From Psychrobacter sp. UBA5136 (GTDB lineage Bacteria > Pseudomonadota > Gammaproteobacteria > Pseudomonadales > Moraxellaceae): a stretch of DNA of 64,000 nt. The translations under genes were made by a program, and so were the position numbers. The stretch is taken from contig NZ_DHYG01000063.1 of the NCBI RefSeq assembly GCF_002414005.1, positions 38,671 to 102,670 on the forward strand, in the 5' to 3' direction. Positions 27,317 to 37,134 of this stretch are shown here, piece after piece. The stretch's first letter is position 1, and each line of letters opens with the position of its first letter. The notes below the pieces were generated by a model. That model was given only the letters and a program-made list of their open reading frames with translations, did not search any database and was not told the DNA's origin.

Positions 27317-28633
27317 TTAAACCGCTTCTAGACGCCACTCATTATCTACAAAGTTTAAACGGTGCGTCAGCGCTGCTGGACGGTCATCAGCTGTTAATGG
27401 CATAGTGACGCGGTAACCTTGCTGACGTAAGCTTGTGACCTGTTGCAATAGATTCTGCATTTGCGCTTTATCAGCATTAGCTTGCTGTAATGCCTCATAA
27501 TCAACCAACACAATAATCGGTGATTCAAGCTGCGTATGTGCCAGCAAACGGCTGACATCCATACTAAAACCTGTCGCCTGACGGGGCTGCTTCGCACTTA
27601 ATTGCCCCACGCTCTGCATACCATCAAAACGCCCACCACGTACCAGCGGCTGGGTTTCACTATTGATATAGCCGTTAAAGATAATACCCGTATGATAATG
27701 ATAGCCCGACAGTTCGGTCACATCGATACTGACTGGCGTCTGCCACTGCGATTCTAAGTGTGCTTTTAGACGTTGTAGCTCATCGACAGCCGTCACAATG
27801 TGCGTATCTTGTTTAGCCATATCTGACAGTGTGTCTAATAACTTTGCCATGTCATGACCAAAGCGCGCCAATGCGTAGAAATCATTACCCATTGTCAGCA
27901 ACTGACAAACACGTTTTAGCTCAGGTAAATTTTTATTGGCATACAGATGCATCAACTGCTCGGTGTCATTATCCGACAACTCAGCCAATGCTGCCAAGCG
28001 CTTAAATATCGCCACATGACCCAAGTCAATATGTAGCGCTGCGCTCATATCTAAGCTGTTGACCATACTAAACAGCACATCTATCAGCTCGATATCAGCT
28101 GCAAGCTCGCCGCAACCAAATATCTCTGCACCAAGCTGTAGCGGTGTACGTGAGCCAAACAATCCTGAAGGCAAGGTATGAATGACGTCGCCTGCGTAGC
28201 AATAACGCGCAATACCATGACCGCCGTGATGCGCATCAATACGCAAAATCTGTGGCGTAATATCCGCGCGTACGCCCATCAAACGACCAGTCAGCTGATC
28301 GATAATCTTAAAGGTTTGGCGCTTTAAATCTTCTGAGGCTTCACTCAATAACGATTCGGTAAACTCAATCATTGGTGGATTGACCAACTCATAGCCATGG
28401 CTGATAAGCTGCTGGATCAATTGATGTCTCAGTACTTCTTGTTTATGGGCATCTTCAAACAGCACATCGACGACCCCGTCAGGCAGCAGCCAGCTGTTAT
28501 TGGCAACGTCACTGGCAAAGTTGTTGAGATATGGCAGACCATTAGCGGCAGCACGGTTATCAGCAGGCTGGGTCGCCGCTGGTTTTGTCGTATTTGACTG
28601 GGCAGGTTTTGCAAAATCAGAACTGACAGACAC
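27317..28633 (-). CDS. hisZ: ATP phosphoribosyltransferase regulatory subunit HisZ
   Basis: A HisRS-like paralogue that activates the short form of HisG in histidine synthesis. It has the class II synthetase fold (LLPDGVVDVLFEDAHKQEVLR; MGVRADITPQILRIDAH; LVRGGRFDGM) but lacks the aminoacylation signature and anticodon domain. GTG at 28633 is the start: AAGGA lies 6 nt upstream. The N-terminal 30 residues are a low-complexity Thr/Ala/Pro stretch. hisG is not in the window; purA follows. Confidence 0.93.
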   Translation of the reverse strand: MSVSSDFAKPAQSNTTKPAATQPADNRAAANGLPYLNNFASDVANNSWLLPDGVVDVLFEDAHKQEVLRHQLIQQLISHGYELVNPPMIEFTESLLSEASEDLKRQTFKIIDQLTGRLMGVRADITPQILRIDAHHGGHGIARYCYAGDVIHTLPSGLFGSRTPLQLGAEIFGCGELAADIELIDVLFSMVNSLDMSAALHIDLGHVAIFKRLAALAELSDNDTEQLMHLYANKNLPELKRVCQLLTMGNDFYALARFGHDMAKLLDTLSDMAKQDTHIVTAVDELQRLKAHLESQWQTPVSIDVTELSGYHYHTGIIFNGYINSETQPLVRGGRFDGMQSVGQLSAKQPRQATGFSMDVSRLLAHTQLESPIIVLVDYEALQQANADKAQMQNLLQQVTSLRQQGYRVTMPLTADDRPAALTHRLNFVDNEWRLEAV

Positions 28634-29132
28634 AATGAATCCTTGTTTGGCGTAGCGCTTACCAAAAACGCGGTACTGATGCGGTACTAAAAAGTCGTAT
28701 TCATAATGGCAATGATATAAGGCGTTTTGTATTTTTGACGCGCAACATCACCGACCCAATTATCTATAAGCAAACTAGGTGACCGCAAAAGGGTGAGTAA
28801 TAAGTATAAGTTAGGATGATAAGACGAGTATCTTTATGCGCTAAAATTTATGCGATAGAAAACTATGATAAATAATCAAGGCACTTTATGCTTTAGTTTA
28901 GCATAGCAGCCAAGCTTCGCCTAGTGACAATTACCTCCAATTACTATCTAATTATTTTGCGAACGCATAATGTAATGAACTCATTGTCTCCTAAACTTAT
29001 TCTTTAACGAAGAAACGGCCTGACTCATAAACCGTAATTAAACCTTGTAAAGCGTTTACCATCTGTTGCTTGATAACGCCTTATCGCTAGACTCATGTTA
29101 CACTAAAGCATATTTTTATCTCGGAAAGCCTT
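28634..29132. other. Divergent intergenic region hisZ / DUF2237 gene, 499 bp
   Basis: No gene, tRNA or clear repeat was recognised. It must hold promoters for both divergent units, but I could not assign them with confidence. Confidence 0.5.
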
Positions 29133-29522
29133 ATGTCCTCTGATTACCATCCAAATCCTGCTATCAACCAAACCAACGTCCTTGGCACTGCCCTCGCCAG
29201 CTGTTGTTTTGACCCTATTACTGGCTATTATCGCAATGGCTTTTGTCATACCGGTAACCATGACGTTGGTCAGCATACCGTCTGCGCGAAGATGACCAAT
29301 GAATTTTTAAACTTTTCTGCCAGTCGTGGTAATGACTTGATTACGCCGCTGCCTGAGTATGGGTTTGCTGGCCTACAACCTGGTGATTACTGGTGTATCT
29401 GCGCGCTACGCTGGGTTGAAGCATTAGACTTCGACATTGCCCCGCAAATAAAGCTAGAAGCCTGTCACGAAAGCTTATTAAGTTTGGTGGATATCGACAC
29501 GCTAAAACGCTATGCATTGTAG
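29133..29522 (+). CDS. DUF2237 family protein
   Basis: A short cytoplasmic protein of unknown function and 129 residues, covering the whole DUF2237 domain: NVLGTALASCCFDPITGYYR, FCHTGNHDVGQHTVCAKMT, EFLNFSASRGNDL, PEYGFAGLQPGDYWC and the C-terminal LEACHESLL. Conserved Cys and His residues suggest metal binding or a redox role, which is inference. GGAAAG lies upstream of the ATG. corA follows after 114 bp in the same direction. Confidence 0.88.
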   Translation: MSSDYHPNPAINQTNVLGTALASCCFDPITGYYRNGFCHTGNHDVGQHTVCAKMTNEFLNFSASRGNDLITPLPEYGFAGLQPGDYWCICALRWVEALDFDIAPQIKLEACHESLLSLVDIDTLKRYAL

Positions 29523-29636
29523 TTTGCACAGAAGCGATGAACATAAAAGCAAGGCACAAAAGATGTTTTAACTCTATGTCATAACCTATTTTATTTCACG
29601 TTTATTTAACATTAACCACCGACTGAAGGAGAAGGT

Positions 29637-30860
29637 ATGAACCAAGATGATGACCTGATTGTCAAACCGACAACGCGTATCACACCTGACTCTAATGTCA
29701 GCCTTATCGACACCAGTATGGGCGATGAGCGCTCTTATTTAGATAATTACGCCAGCTATGACAGCTATATTTATGGCGACGCCGATGCGACGGTCGAAGA
29801 TACGATTGAGACGATGACCGTCTATGACCCCGACTCTGAGCGCTATGAAGATATCGACTTATCGAGCGATGATGAAGTGGTCAATTGCTACGCCTACTCG
29901 CGTAAAACCGGCGAAAAAGTCAATAAAATCGGCCTAAATGATGTCAGTCGTGCTTTAAGTAATAGCGGGCAATTTATCTGGCTTGGTCTGTATGATCCAA
30001 GTTTAGAAACCATGGTAAAAGTTAGAGATGCCTTTGAGCTGCACGAATTGGCGATTGAAGACGCTTTTGCTGATCATCAGCGCGCAAAGGTTGAAAACTA
30101 CGACAATGACATGATATTTGTGGTGCTACGAACCGCCAAACTTGAAGACAATGTCATTCGCTATGGCACCACGGCGATATTTATGGGCAAAAACTATCTG
30201 ATTACCATTCGTAATGGGCCATCGAATTCTTATGCGCCGGTGCGCGAACACTGCCATCGTCGCCCAGAAAAGCTGCGCATGGGACCTATCTTTGTCCTGC
30301 ATGCCATTCTCGATTTTATCGTCGATAACTATATGCCGATTACCGATCGCTTAGGCAGTTATCTGCGTGAGCAGGAACGTAATATCTTCACCTATGAGTT
30401 TAATAAAGAAACGCTTAGAAATCTGTATGAATTAAAATCCCAGCTGGTGCATATGCGTGCGGTGATTTTACCGGTACAAGATATCTGTAGTTTCTTTATT
30501 AATCACAATAAAAGCGACTTAATCTCGCCGTTTTCTCATGCTGCTAAACCTTATTTTCGTGACGTCAATGACCATTTATTGCATTCTTTAGATGCGATTA
30601 ATGGCTTAAATGAAATGCTTAGCGTGGTCATGAATACTTACCTCGCCATGGTAAATATGGGACAGAATGAGGTGGTCCGTAAACTTGCTGCTTGGGCTGG
30701 TATTTTGGCCGTACCGACAGCAATTGCTGGTATCTATGGGATGAACTTTGATTTTATGCCAGAGCTACATTGGCAGTATTCTTATCTGGTTATCATGGCA
30801 GTTATTATCTCGTTATGTAGCTTTTTATACTTTAACTTTAAACGCTTGGGTTGGCTATAA
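29637..30860 (+). CDS. corA: CorA-family magnesium/cobalt transporter
   Basis: Pentameric divalent cation channel of the inner membrane. The N-terminus (about 100 residues) is very acidic (Asp/Glu-rich). The cytoplasmic CorA domain follows, and two C-terminal TM helices carry the pore motif GMN in GIYGMNFDFMPEL between them. AAGGAGAAGG just before the ATG is a strong ribosome site. At 407 residues it is longer than E. coli CorA (316), mainly through the acidic N-terminal extension. A terminator follows. Confidence 0.93.
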   Translation: MNQDDDLIVKPTTRITPDSNVSLIDTSMGDERSYLDNYASYDSYIYGDADATVEDTIETMTVYDPDSERYEDIDLSSDDEVVNCYAYSRKTGEKVNKIGLNDVSRALSNSGQFIWLGLYDPSLETMVKVRDAFELHELAIEDAFADHQRAKVENYDNDMIFVVLRTAKLEDNVIRYGTTAIFMGKNYLITIRNGPSNSYAPVREHCHRRPEKLRMGPIFVLHAILDFIVDNYMPITDRLGSYLREQERNIFTYEFNKETLRNLYELKSQLVHMRAVILPVQDICSFFINHNKSDLISPFSHAAKPYFRDVNDHLLHSLDAINGLNEMLSVVMNTYLAMVNMGQNEVVRKLAAWAGILAVPTAIAGIYGMNFDFMPELHWQYSYLVIMAVIISLCSFLYFNFKRLGWL

Positions 30861-30874
30861 TTTAAGAGCATTTC

Positions 30875-30914
30875 AAAAAAAAGGGCTGCCATTTAATTGG
30901 CAACCCTTCTTTTA
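30875..30914. terminator. Bidirectional intrinsic terminator between corA and psiE
   Basis: AAGGG-C-TGCCA (30881-30891) pairs with TGGCA-A-CCCTT (30898-30908); the single mismatch becomes a G-U pair on the minus strand. An A-run precedes and a T-rich run follows. It serves two convergent genes. Confidence 0.82.
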
Positions 30915-30985
30915 TTAAAGACCATCTATTCGCATGCGCATGATTGAGCAACAACCATTCAATAATGATGTTTTTTGAAAAAACC

Positions 30986-31576
30986 TTATTTACGATAAGG
31001 CTTACTATCAACGCTTGGTAGATGATGCTCGGTACTACTTATTTGATGATCATCCAAATAATCTTCTGGTCGCCCAAACATCTTCGCCGTCCACGTTAAT
31101 ATTACAATCGACGCACTCAGTACCATAATGGCAAAGGAAATCGTTGCCAATAACCATAAATGGAAGTTATCTGATACCGCTTGTACATCGACGACCAAAT
31201 GTCGTGACAAAGCGGTAATCGCGATAAATATCAAAAACTGCACTGGCAGACGATGGGTTTTAAAGTAAATCCCAATCATGGCGAGCAGCTCAAGATAAAT
31301 AAACAGCAATAAAATATCTTTTAAATCTGCTGAGCCTTTTTGCACAATAGAAAGGAACTCTTTGCCAGCCGTCCAAACGACCACCACACTGATTAAGAAT
31401 AAAATAATATAGTGGCAGATATCGACAAACTCGCGACCGATATGCTGCATGCACTCATGGATACCCATATTGGAATTTGCTACATCGATATCATTGCTTT
31501 GATAAGCTTTATTATTTTTCTCTGTCAATAGCTGTTCAGATTGCTGTTCTGGTTCTTGCTCGGACAGCGTCTTCAT
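30986..31576 (-). CDS. psiE: PsiE-like phosphate-starvation-inducible membrane protein
   Basis: A 196-residue inner-membrane protein with a polar N-terminal tail of about 50 residues and four TM helices (ICHYIILFLISVVVVW; DILLLFIYLELLAMIGIYF; PVQFLIFIAITALSRHLV; LLATISFAIMVLSASIVIL). The ELLAMIGIYF and ALSRHLV segments match the PsiE family. Function is unknown; E. coli psiE responds to phosphate and cAMP. Its ATG overlaps the folD stop by one base (TAATG), so translation is probably coupled. Confidence 0.85.
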   Translation of the reverse strand: MKTLSEQEPEQQSEQLLTEKNNKAYQSNDIDVANSNMGIHECMQHIGREFVDICHYIILFLISVVVVWTAGKEFLSIVQKGSADLKDILLLFIYLELLAMIGIYFKTHRLPVQFLIFIAITALSRHLVVDVQAVSDNFHLWLLATISFAIMVLSASIVILTWTAKMFGRPEDYLDDHQISSTEHHLPSVDSKPYRK

Positions 31577-32481
31577 TAGCTGACTGCACTATTGTCTAAA
31601 CCAGCAGACTTTTCAGCTGCATCAACGGTTTGGCGAATTAGGGTGTTAATGGTCATAGGGCCAACACCGCCGGGAACTGGCGTATAAGCACTAGCGATAT
31701 TTTCTACGCCTTGCAGCTCGATATCACCGACGCCGCCATTATCAGTTGGATGGAAACCTGCATCGATAACCACAGCCCCGGCTTTAATCCAATCAGCTTT
31801 GATCAATTCAGGAACGCCCACTGCCCCAACCACGATATCAGCACGCTTAATATGCGATTCTAAATCTTGCGTTCTTGAATGGCAAATCGTTACGGTACAG
31901 TTGGCATTTAATAGCATCATCGCCATTGGTTTACCCAAGATGGCACTGCGACCTACCACTACGGCTTTCTTACCAGCAAGCTCAATATTATTGTGCTCTA
32001 GTAAATGCATGATACCTTGCGGGGTACATGAGCCATAAGCGGACTGCTGCATCGCCATACGACCAAAGCCAAGGCAGGTCACACCATCGACGTCTTTTGC
32101 CAAGTCAATCTGCTCAAAGCAAGCACGCTCATCGATATGAGCCGGTACTGGGTGCTGCAGCAAAATACCATGCACGTCTGGATTGCTATTTAGCTCGTCT
32201 ATTTTTGCCATCAGCTCTGCAGTCGTTGTCGCACTTGGCATTTCAACGCGTATAGAGTCCATGCCGACACGCTTACACGCATTGCCTTTCATTCGTACAT
32301 AAGTCGCAGACGCAGGATCGTCACCGACCAATATCGTCGCGAGGCTTGGAGTACGGCCTGTTTTCGCTTTAATAGCTTCTACACGCGCACTCAGTTGCTG
32401 TTCTATTTGTTTAGCAAGTGCTTTACCGTCCAAAACGATAGCAGATCCTTGGGCAGTTGACGTAATAGACGCAGTTGACAT
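31576..32481 (-). CDS. folD: Bifunctional methylenetetrahydrofolate dehydrogenase/cyclohydrolase
   Basis: Interconverts 5,10-methylene-THF and 10-formyl-THF with NADP, in the cytoplasm. Motifs seen: ATYVRMKGNACKRVGM with the catalytic Lys, QHPVPAHI, the Rossmann signature VVGRSAILGKPM and the C-terminal VPGGVGPMTI. ATG at 32481 is the start: GGAG lies 5-6 nt upstream. The frame stays open 32 codons further up, but that extension has no family similarity. Length is 301 residues. Confidence 0.95.
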   Translation of the reverse strand: MSTASITSTAQGSAIVLDGKALAKQIEQQLSARVEAIKAKTGRTPSLATILVGDDPASATYVRMKGNACKRVGMDSIRVEMPSATTTAELMAKIDELNSNPDVHGILLQHPVPAHIDERACFEQIDLAKDVDGVTCLGFGRMAMQQSAYGSCTPQGIMHLLEHNNIELAGKKAVVVGRSAILGKPMAMMLLNANCTVTICHSRTQDLESHIKRADIVVGAVGVPELIKADWIKAGAVVIDAGFHPTDNGGVGDIELQGVENIASAYTPVPGGVGPMTINTLIRQTVDAAEKSAGLDNSAVS

Positions 32482-32679
32482 AGTAACTCCAATAAAGGGT
32501 TCGATAAAAAATAGGGTGCGATAAAAAGTAAAGACAGCGCCTGCAAGTTTTTGCATGCCTGTCTTATGTTCGGTCAATTCTTTTTGACCGTTAATTGAGA
32601 CTGATATTGTACCTGTCTGAGTTAAAAAATCCTAGCGCCCTATTGACAGTCCATAGTTTAAAAACAGAAAACTCACTAT

Positions 32680-32711
32680 AAAAAATCGGCCTATTAATTA
32701 TAATAGACCGA
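32680..32711 (-). terminator. Intrinsic terminator at the end of the capsule locus (after wzi)
   Basis: On the minus strand TCGGTCTATTA and TAATAGGCCGA form an 11-bp stem with one G-U pair, followed by TTTTTT. It lies about 45 bp after the wzi stop and marks the end of the long minus-strand gene run. Confidence 0.85.
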
Positions 32712-32754
32712 CTTTTTATGTTCGAAAACTTCCTTAAACTGATTAAACAGTCAT

Positions 32755-34197
32755 TTAATAAGTATTAAATTCTATACCTACACCAGCCCCAACATCAGTG
32801 GACTGGGTATCAGAGTCAACTGCCCAAAGTCTACTAGATATCAGCGTCTTTGGATTGTATTGATGCTCCCAAGCCACGTCAATACCAGTCAGCTTATCAA
32901 TCGTTGGGAAGGCTTGATTAATGGCGTCATCGGCTTGATTCACCTTAGCATGCTGTACTTTTGCATTAATAAAATTACGGTTATCGAGCCATAAGCGACC
33001 TCCAAGCGCGATACTTTCCGCATCGCCGCCTAGCGCATAGCCTAATGGGAAACCTTGCTGATAATAGCCGTCGGTATAAATACTATGGTCATAAGAGATA
33101 CCTCTTACCTCACCGCTAGTGCGGGTATCTGTATACTCCGCATACAGCTGATAAGGTTTTCCGTAAGCAGCAGACGCATAATCAACACCTGCTAAATACA
33201 TATTTTTCGCTGGCAAGCCGCCTGCTTCATCTTCGCCCACATATTGAGCATAAACGCCAGCAGGCACATTGACTAATGGCGCTAAACTTAAGCGCGCATC
33301 AAATCCACCTAACTGATTAGCCGGATCGCCTCTTTCGTTACCACCATTATCTTTAGTTCCTAAAAGAGCATCAGTAAAGGAGCCAAGACTCTGTGGACGA
33401 CCCTCACCGCCCCACATAAAGGTACGAGAAGCCCCTAATTCTAACCAGTCTGTAGGATTAGCTGTTAGGCGCATACCAAATAGCTTAGCATCAGGAATCG
33501 CCTCATAATCTTCAAACTGACCGGCAAATAGCTGATACTGCCAAGGTCCGACCCACGATAAATATTGTGATGTCGGTGCAGCTTGTTGGTCACGCTGCAT
33601 CGTAAAGCCTGCCACTGGTAAGCTTGCATCGCCTCGAATAAGGCTACCATCATGCCCAGGTCCCCACCACGTTGGAATTTTACCCGCTATCAACCACTGA
33701 TTGGCAGCAGTACCAGCAAGGTACGAGCCTTCAAAGCTAACGTCTGAGCCATCTTCAATGAGTTTGTCATTTTTTAGATTGGCTTTTAGATTAAATTCCC
33801 ACTCTGCTTCGCTAAGTGACACCCCAACGCTTGCCTGTTGACCCGCCAGCTTATCATCAGCAAATTTTTGTGGTAGCTGATCTCTATCGGTTTGTATATG
33901 CAAGGCGGCCGACCCTTTTACCACAGAATTGCGGTTTTGAGCCAGGCGCGTTTGTACCGACTGCAGGATTTGCTGCTGAGCAGGTGTCTGAGCATTAGCC
34001 GTATTTAAAGCGCGCTTGATCTCGTTGGACGTCAGCGGCCAAGTACTGGTGCTAATCTGCGCGACCCCTTGAGTATTTAGCCAGTCAAGATCTGCTTTAA
34101 GCTTGAGATCGTTCATATACAGGTTTTGTGCAGATGCCAGCATCGACACTGATGATAAGACACCAAGACCCAATAAAATACTTAGCTTCTTGTACAT
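32755..34197 (-). CDS. wzi: Wzi-like capsule assembly outer membrane protein
   Basis: Outer-membrane beta-barrel lectin that helps attach capsule to the surface. A signal peptide ends at ASAQ (about residue 24). The helical LDWLNTQGVAQISTSTWPL segment and the KIPTWWGPGHDGSLIRGD motif are typical of the capsule assembly Wzi family, and the rest is barrel-like with alternating aromatic strands. ATG at 34197 is used instead of an in-frame TTG two codons upstream. It is the last gene of the capsule locus and is followed by a terminator. Confidence 0.88.
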   Translation of the reverse strand: MYKKLSILLGLGVLSSVSMLASAQNLYMNDLKLKADLDWLNTQGVAQISTSTWPLTSNEIKRALNTANAQTPAQQQILQSVQTRLAQNRNSVVKGSAALHIQTDRDQLPQKFADDKLAGQQASVGVSLSEAEWEFNLKANLKNDKLIEDGSDVSFEGSYLAGTAANQWLIAGKIPTWWGPGHDGSLIRGDASLPVAGFTMQRDQQAAPTSQYLSWVGPWQYQLFAGQFEDYEAIPDAKLFGMRLTANPTDWLELGASRTFMWGGEGRPQSLGSFTDALLGTKDNGGNERGDPANQLGGFDARLSLAPLVNVPAGVYAQYVGEDEAGGLPAKNMYLAGVDYASAAYGKPYQLYAEYTDTRTSGEVRGISYDHSIYTDGYYQQGFPLGYALGGDAESIALGGRLWLDNRNFINAKVQHAKVNQADDAINQAFPTIDKLTGIDVAWEHQYNPKTLISSRLWAVDSDTQSTDVGAGVGIEFNTY

Positions 34198-34318
34198 GAT
34201 CAAATACTCTTCGGTTATAAAGCGTTTATTATAAATGCCAATGGTTTATAAATACTATGGGTCAAACATCAATTTGCATTAACGTAACTAAATTTAACTT
34301 AACTCAACAACTGATATC

Positions 34319-35521
34319 TTATTGGTTATGTAGGTTAGCAAATACACTATCAATTGCTTGTACGGTTTGCTTAATCTCGTCTTCCGTCAACGTTGGATGC
34401 ACGAGAAACATCAAGCTGGTTTCGCCGAGCTGCTTGGCGACTGGCAATCTGCTTTCAGGACGCAAACCGGTGTTATCAAATGCTTTTTCCAGATAAACTT
34501 CCGAAGCGGATCCTGAAAAACAAGGCACCCCTGATTTATTTATCTCTTCAATAATACGATCTCGTGACCAACCTTCAGGAAGGTTATCTGGCTGCACATA
34601 GACGTAGAGCTTATAATAGGCGTGGGTCGAATCTGCAAACTGCGGCGACTCTTCTAATCTTGGTACAGAAAGATAGCCTTTTGCTTCCCATTTAGTACAG
34701 GCATCTAGTATGGTGTGAGCATTGGCCGTACGTTTGGCTGTCCACTCAGACATTCTCGTTAATTGAATGCGACCAAGCACCGCTTGCATTTCAGTCATGC
34801 GCCAATTGGTACCAAAGCTTTCATGTAGCCAGCGATAGCCTGGTGGGTGCTCGGTCTCATAGACCGCGGCATAGCTTTTACCATGGTCTTTATAAGCCCA
34901 CATTTTGCGCCATAATTGCTCGTCATTGGTGGTGACCATACCGCCCTCACCGCCTGTGGTCATCACTTTATCTTGGCAAAAGCTCCACGCACCGATATGG
35001 CCGATACTACCAACACTACGACCTTTATAGGTAGCACCATGCGCCTGCGCACAGTCCTCTATCACATATAGATTATGCTCGTCAGCTAGCGCCATGATGC
35101 CATCCATATCAGAAGGCCAGCCTGCTAGGTGAACACAAACGATAGCTTTGGTTTTAGCCGTTAATACTGCGGCGATTGACTCAGGGGTGATATTACCTGT
35201 AGCCTCATCAACATCAGCAAAAACAGGCGTTGCTCCAGCATTGATGACGGATGAGATACTGGCAATAAAGGTTCGCGGTGTCACGATGACTTCATCACCT
35301 GCGCCAATCTCTAACGCTTGCAGCGCAACGTCTAATGCTAAAGTACCATTTCCCATGGCAATGGCATATTTGCTATCCGCCCACTCAGCAAACTCCGTCT
35401 CAAACTCTCGGCACTCGGTTCCTGTCCAGTAATTTACCTTGTTGGATAATAATACTTGACTGACAGCATCAGCCTCTTCTTGAGTAAAGCTTGGCCAAGG
35501 TGAAAACTTTGTATTTAGCAT
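34319..35521 (-). CDS. DegT/DnrJ/EryC1-family sugar aminotransferase (PglE-like)
   Basis: PLP-dependent transaminase acting on a nucleotide 4-keto-sugar. The 400 residues carry the PLP lysine Lys185 in SFCQDKVMTTGGEGGM and the conserved RMTEMQAVLGRIQL. With the 4,6-dehydratase at 57955 and the phosphoglycosyltransferase at 37131, it probably makes UDP-4-amino-4,6-dideoxy-GlcNAc (UDP-QuiNAc4N, the bacillosamine precursor). The product is inferred from context; the family is clear. No PglD-type acetyltransferase is nearby. Confidence 0.87.
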   Translation of the reverse strand: MLNTKFSPWPSFTQEEADAVSQVLLSNKVNYWTGTECREFETEFAEWADSKYAIAMGNGTLALDVALQALEIGAGDEVIVTPRTFIASISSVINAGATPVFADVDEATGNITPESIAAVLTAKTKAIVCVHLAGWPSDMDGIMALADEHNLYVIEDCAQAHGATYKGRSVGSIGHIGAWSFCQDKVMTTGGEGGMVTTNDEQLWRKMWAYKDHGKSYAAVYETEHPPGYRWLHESFGTNWRMTEMQAVLGRIQLTRMSEWTAKRTANAHTILDACTKWEAKGYLSVPRLEESPQFADSTHAYYKLYVYVQPDNLPEGWSRDRIIEEINKSGVPCFSGSASEVYLEKAFDNTGLRPESRLPVAKQLGETSLMFLVHPTLTEDEIKQTVQAIDSVFANLHNQ

Positions 35522-35534
35522 AATAAATTCGTCT

Positions 35535-36176
35535 TTATGGGATATTTAAAAAGTATTGTATTTCCAACCATGATTCAAAACAATAATCAGGCTGATATTC
35601 ATAAGGGAGGTCGAAATTCTGCTTATGTATGTTATTACCTTGATCTTTTAAGCATATTGTTGTCCATCCCATCTCTTTTGGAGTGATAAAATCTTTTTTT
35701 AAGTTGTCACCAATATATATATACTTGTTACCTATAGTTTCTGAAACAACTTTTTCAAAATTTGCTCTGCAAGGTTTTTCCGTTTTTAGCTCTTCTGATA
35801 TCACTATAGTTGTCAATATATGCGTTAAGCCTAAAGCCCTGAGTTTATTTCTCTGAGTCTTAGAGCGACCATCAGTGACAATAGCTATTTCACCGTTCTC
35901 TGAGAAATAGTTTAAGACTTTGTCCACATTAGGATACAATTGAATATTAGGGATATGATATCTATACAACTCTAGCAAGTATTGCAGCTCAACATTATAT
36001 TCGGTGACAAGAAAACTGAATACATCTTCGGAATTAATATACTTACTTAACATTAATTCATATAATTGATTATTATTATCCGACAACTCACTGGCTATGC
36101 TGTGATATGCAGATTTCAGATAATTTAACTCAGGATAGAGAGTATCATCTAAGTCTAAAACTAGAACTTTATTCAT
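35535..36176 (-). CDS. HAD-superfamily hydrolase
   Basis: A 213-residue haloacid-dehalogenase-type phosphatase. Motif I is LDLDDTLYPE (Asp8 nucleophile, Asp10), motif II is VTDG, motif III lies near KTEKP and motif IV is IGDNLKKDF. A helical cap (about residues 20-90) follows motif I. It overlaps the ATP-grasp gene by eight bases, so the two are translationally coupled and likely act together. The substrate is unknown, possibly a phosphorylated acyl or sugar intermediate. AT-rich. Confidence 0.82.
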   Translation of the reverse strand: MNKVLVLDLDDTLYPELNYLKSAYHSIASELSDNNNQLYELMLSKYINSEDVFSFLVTEYNVELQYLLELYRYHIPNIQLYPNVDKVLNYFSENGEIAIVTDGRSKTQRNKLRALGLTHILTTIVISEELKTEKPCRANFEKVVSETIGNKYIYIGDNLKKDFITPKEMGWTTICLKDQGNNIHKQNFDLPYEYQPDYCFESWLEIQYFLNIP

Positions 36177-37134
36177 TGTAATCTTCTACCAGAACTTCTG
36201 CATCATAACGTAACATTAGTAAGTTATCTTGCCAGCCATTGAATTTCTCAATACGCTTATTTAACATATATTCTTCTATTAACCATCTTGTATAATTAGC
36301 TCCTGACAAATAAGTCAATGGATAACCACCACCAAACCTAGGATTAATTTCAATTCCCTTAATCCTATTTAGTTTTTTATGTAAAAATACTTGAATAGTT
36401 AAGCAACCTTTAGCTCCTTCTAACTTAGAAAGATGTTTTTGAAATTCACTTACAATAAAATTATTCTTAGTTACACCTTTACTAACTTCACCTGCTCTAA
36501 CAGCAATTCTTTGGCGTGGCACGACACATTTTAAATCAGAATGCTTGTCATAATAACAATCTACTGTAAACTCATCATAATCTTCGTTAGAAATATACTC
36601 CATGAACATAAGCTTCTTATTGTTTATATGTTCATCTTTTATATCTTTACTTGTAGAAGCAAGAAATATACCTTCACTTCTGCTTCCATCACATGGTTTA
36701 ACAAATACTGGAAAAACTAAATTATCGACATTAAATTGCTCTGGAATCTCTATATTGTGTTCGACAAATAATTTATTTACTTTTCTTTTATCGCGGCATA
36801 TTTCTACAAGTGAGTAGTCACTCACTATTATTTCAATATTATATTCTTTAAAATGCTCAATATTTAAGCTAAGAGTCTTTAGCTCTGTATCGATAGTAGG
36901 AATAACTAACTTTACATTATTATCTAAACAAATTTTCAGCAAACAATTTATATACTCATCATCCGTAACTTTAAGAACCTTAAAAGAACGATCAGATATA
37001 TGACATGCAGGAGATAACTGTGGATTTAAATCAGCAGTAAAAACTTTACTATCTTCGAAAAAGAAAGTTAATTCTTTTTTGAATGATTTAACTAATGATA
37101 CTCTTTGACCTGCGGAGGTGATTAATATATTCAT
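36169..37134 (-). CDS. ATP-grasp ligase of the capsule locus (first copy)
   Basis: A 321-residue ATP-grasp protein of carbamoyl-phosphate-synthase-like fold. It starts MNILITSAGQRVSLV (pre-ATP-grasp domain); VFVKPCDGSRSEGI is the ATP-binding glycine-rich loop and EINPRFGGGYP carries the metal-binding Glu and Asn. It is clearly paralogous to the protein at 45920-46870 (shared NILI, LVKSFK-type start, NPRFGG/NVRFGG and SGAN/AGAN). Such enzymes join a carboxylate to an amine, so it may acylate the 4-amino sugar made by the neighbouring aminotransferase. Overlaps of four and eight bases tie it to the genes on both sides. Substrate is inferred. Confidence 0.82.
   Translation of the reverse strand: MNILITSAGQRVSLVKSFKKELTFFFEDSKVFTADLNPQLSPACHISDRSFKVLKVTDDEYINCLLKICLDNNVKLVIPTIDTELKTLSLNIEHFKEYNIEIIVSDYSLVEICRDKRKVNKLFVEHNIEIPEQFNVDNLVFPVFVKPCDGSRSEGIFLASTSKDIKDEHINNKKLMFMEYISNEDYDEFTVDCYYDKHSDLKCVVPRQRIAVRAGEVSKGVTKNNFIVSEFQKHLSKLEGAKGCLTIQVFLHKKLNRIKGIEINPRFGGGYPLTYLSGANYTRWLIEEYMLNKRIEKFNGWQDNLLMLRYDAEVLVEDYNE

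Noticed and set aside
32482..32577. 32-codon N-terminal extension of FolD
   Set aside because: The internal ATG at 32481 has an excellent ribosome site and gives the normal family length.
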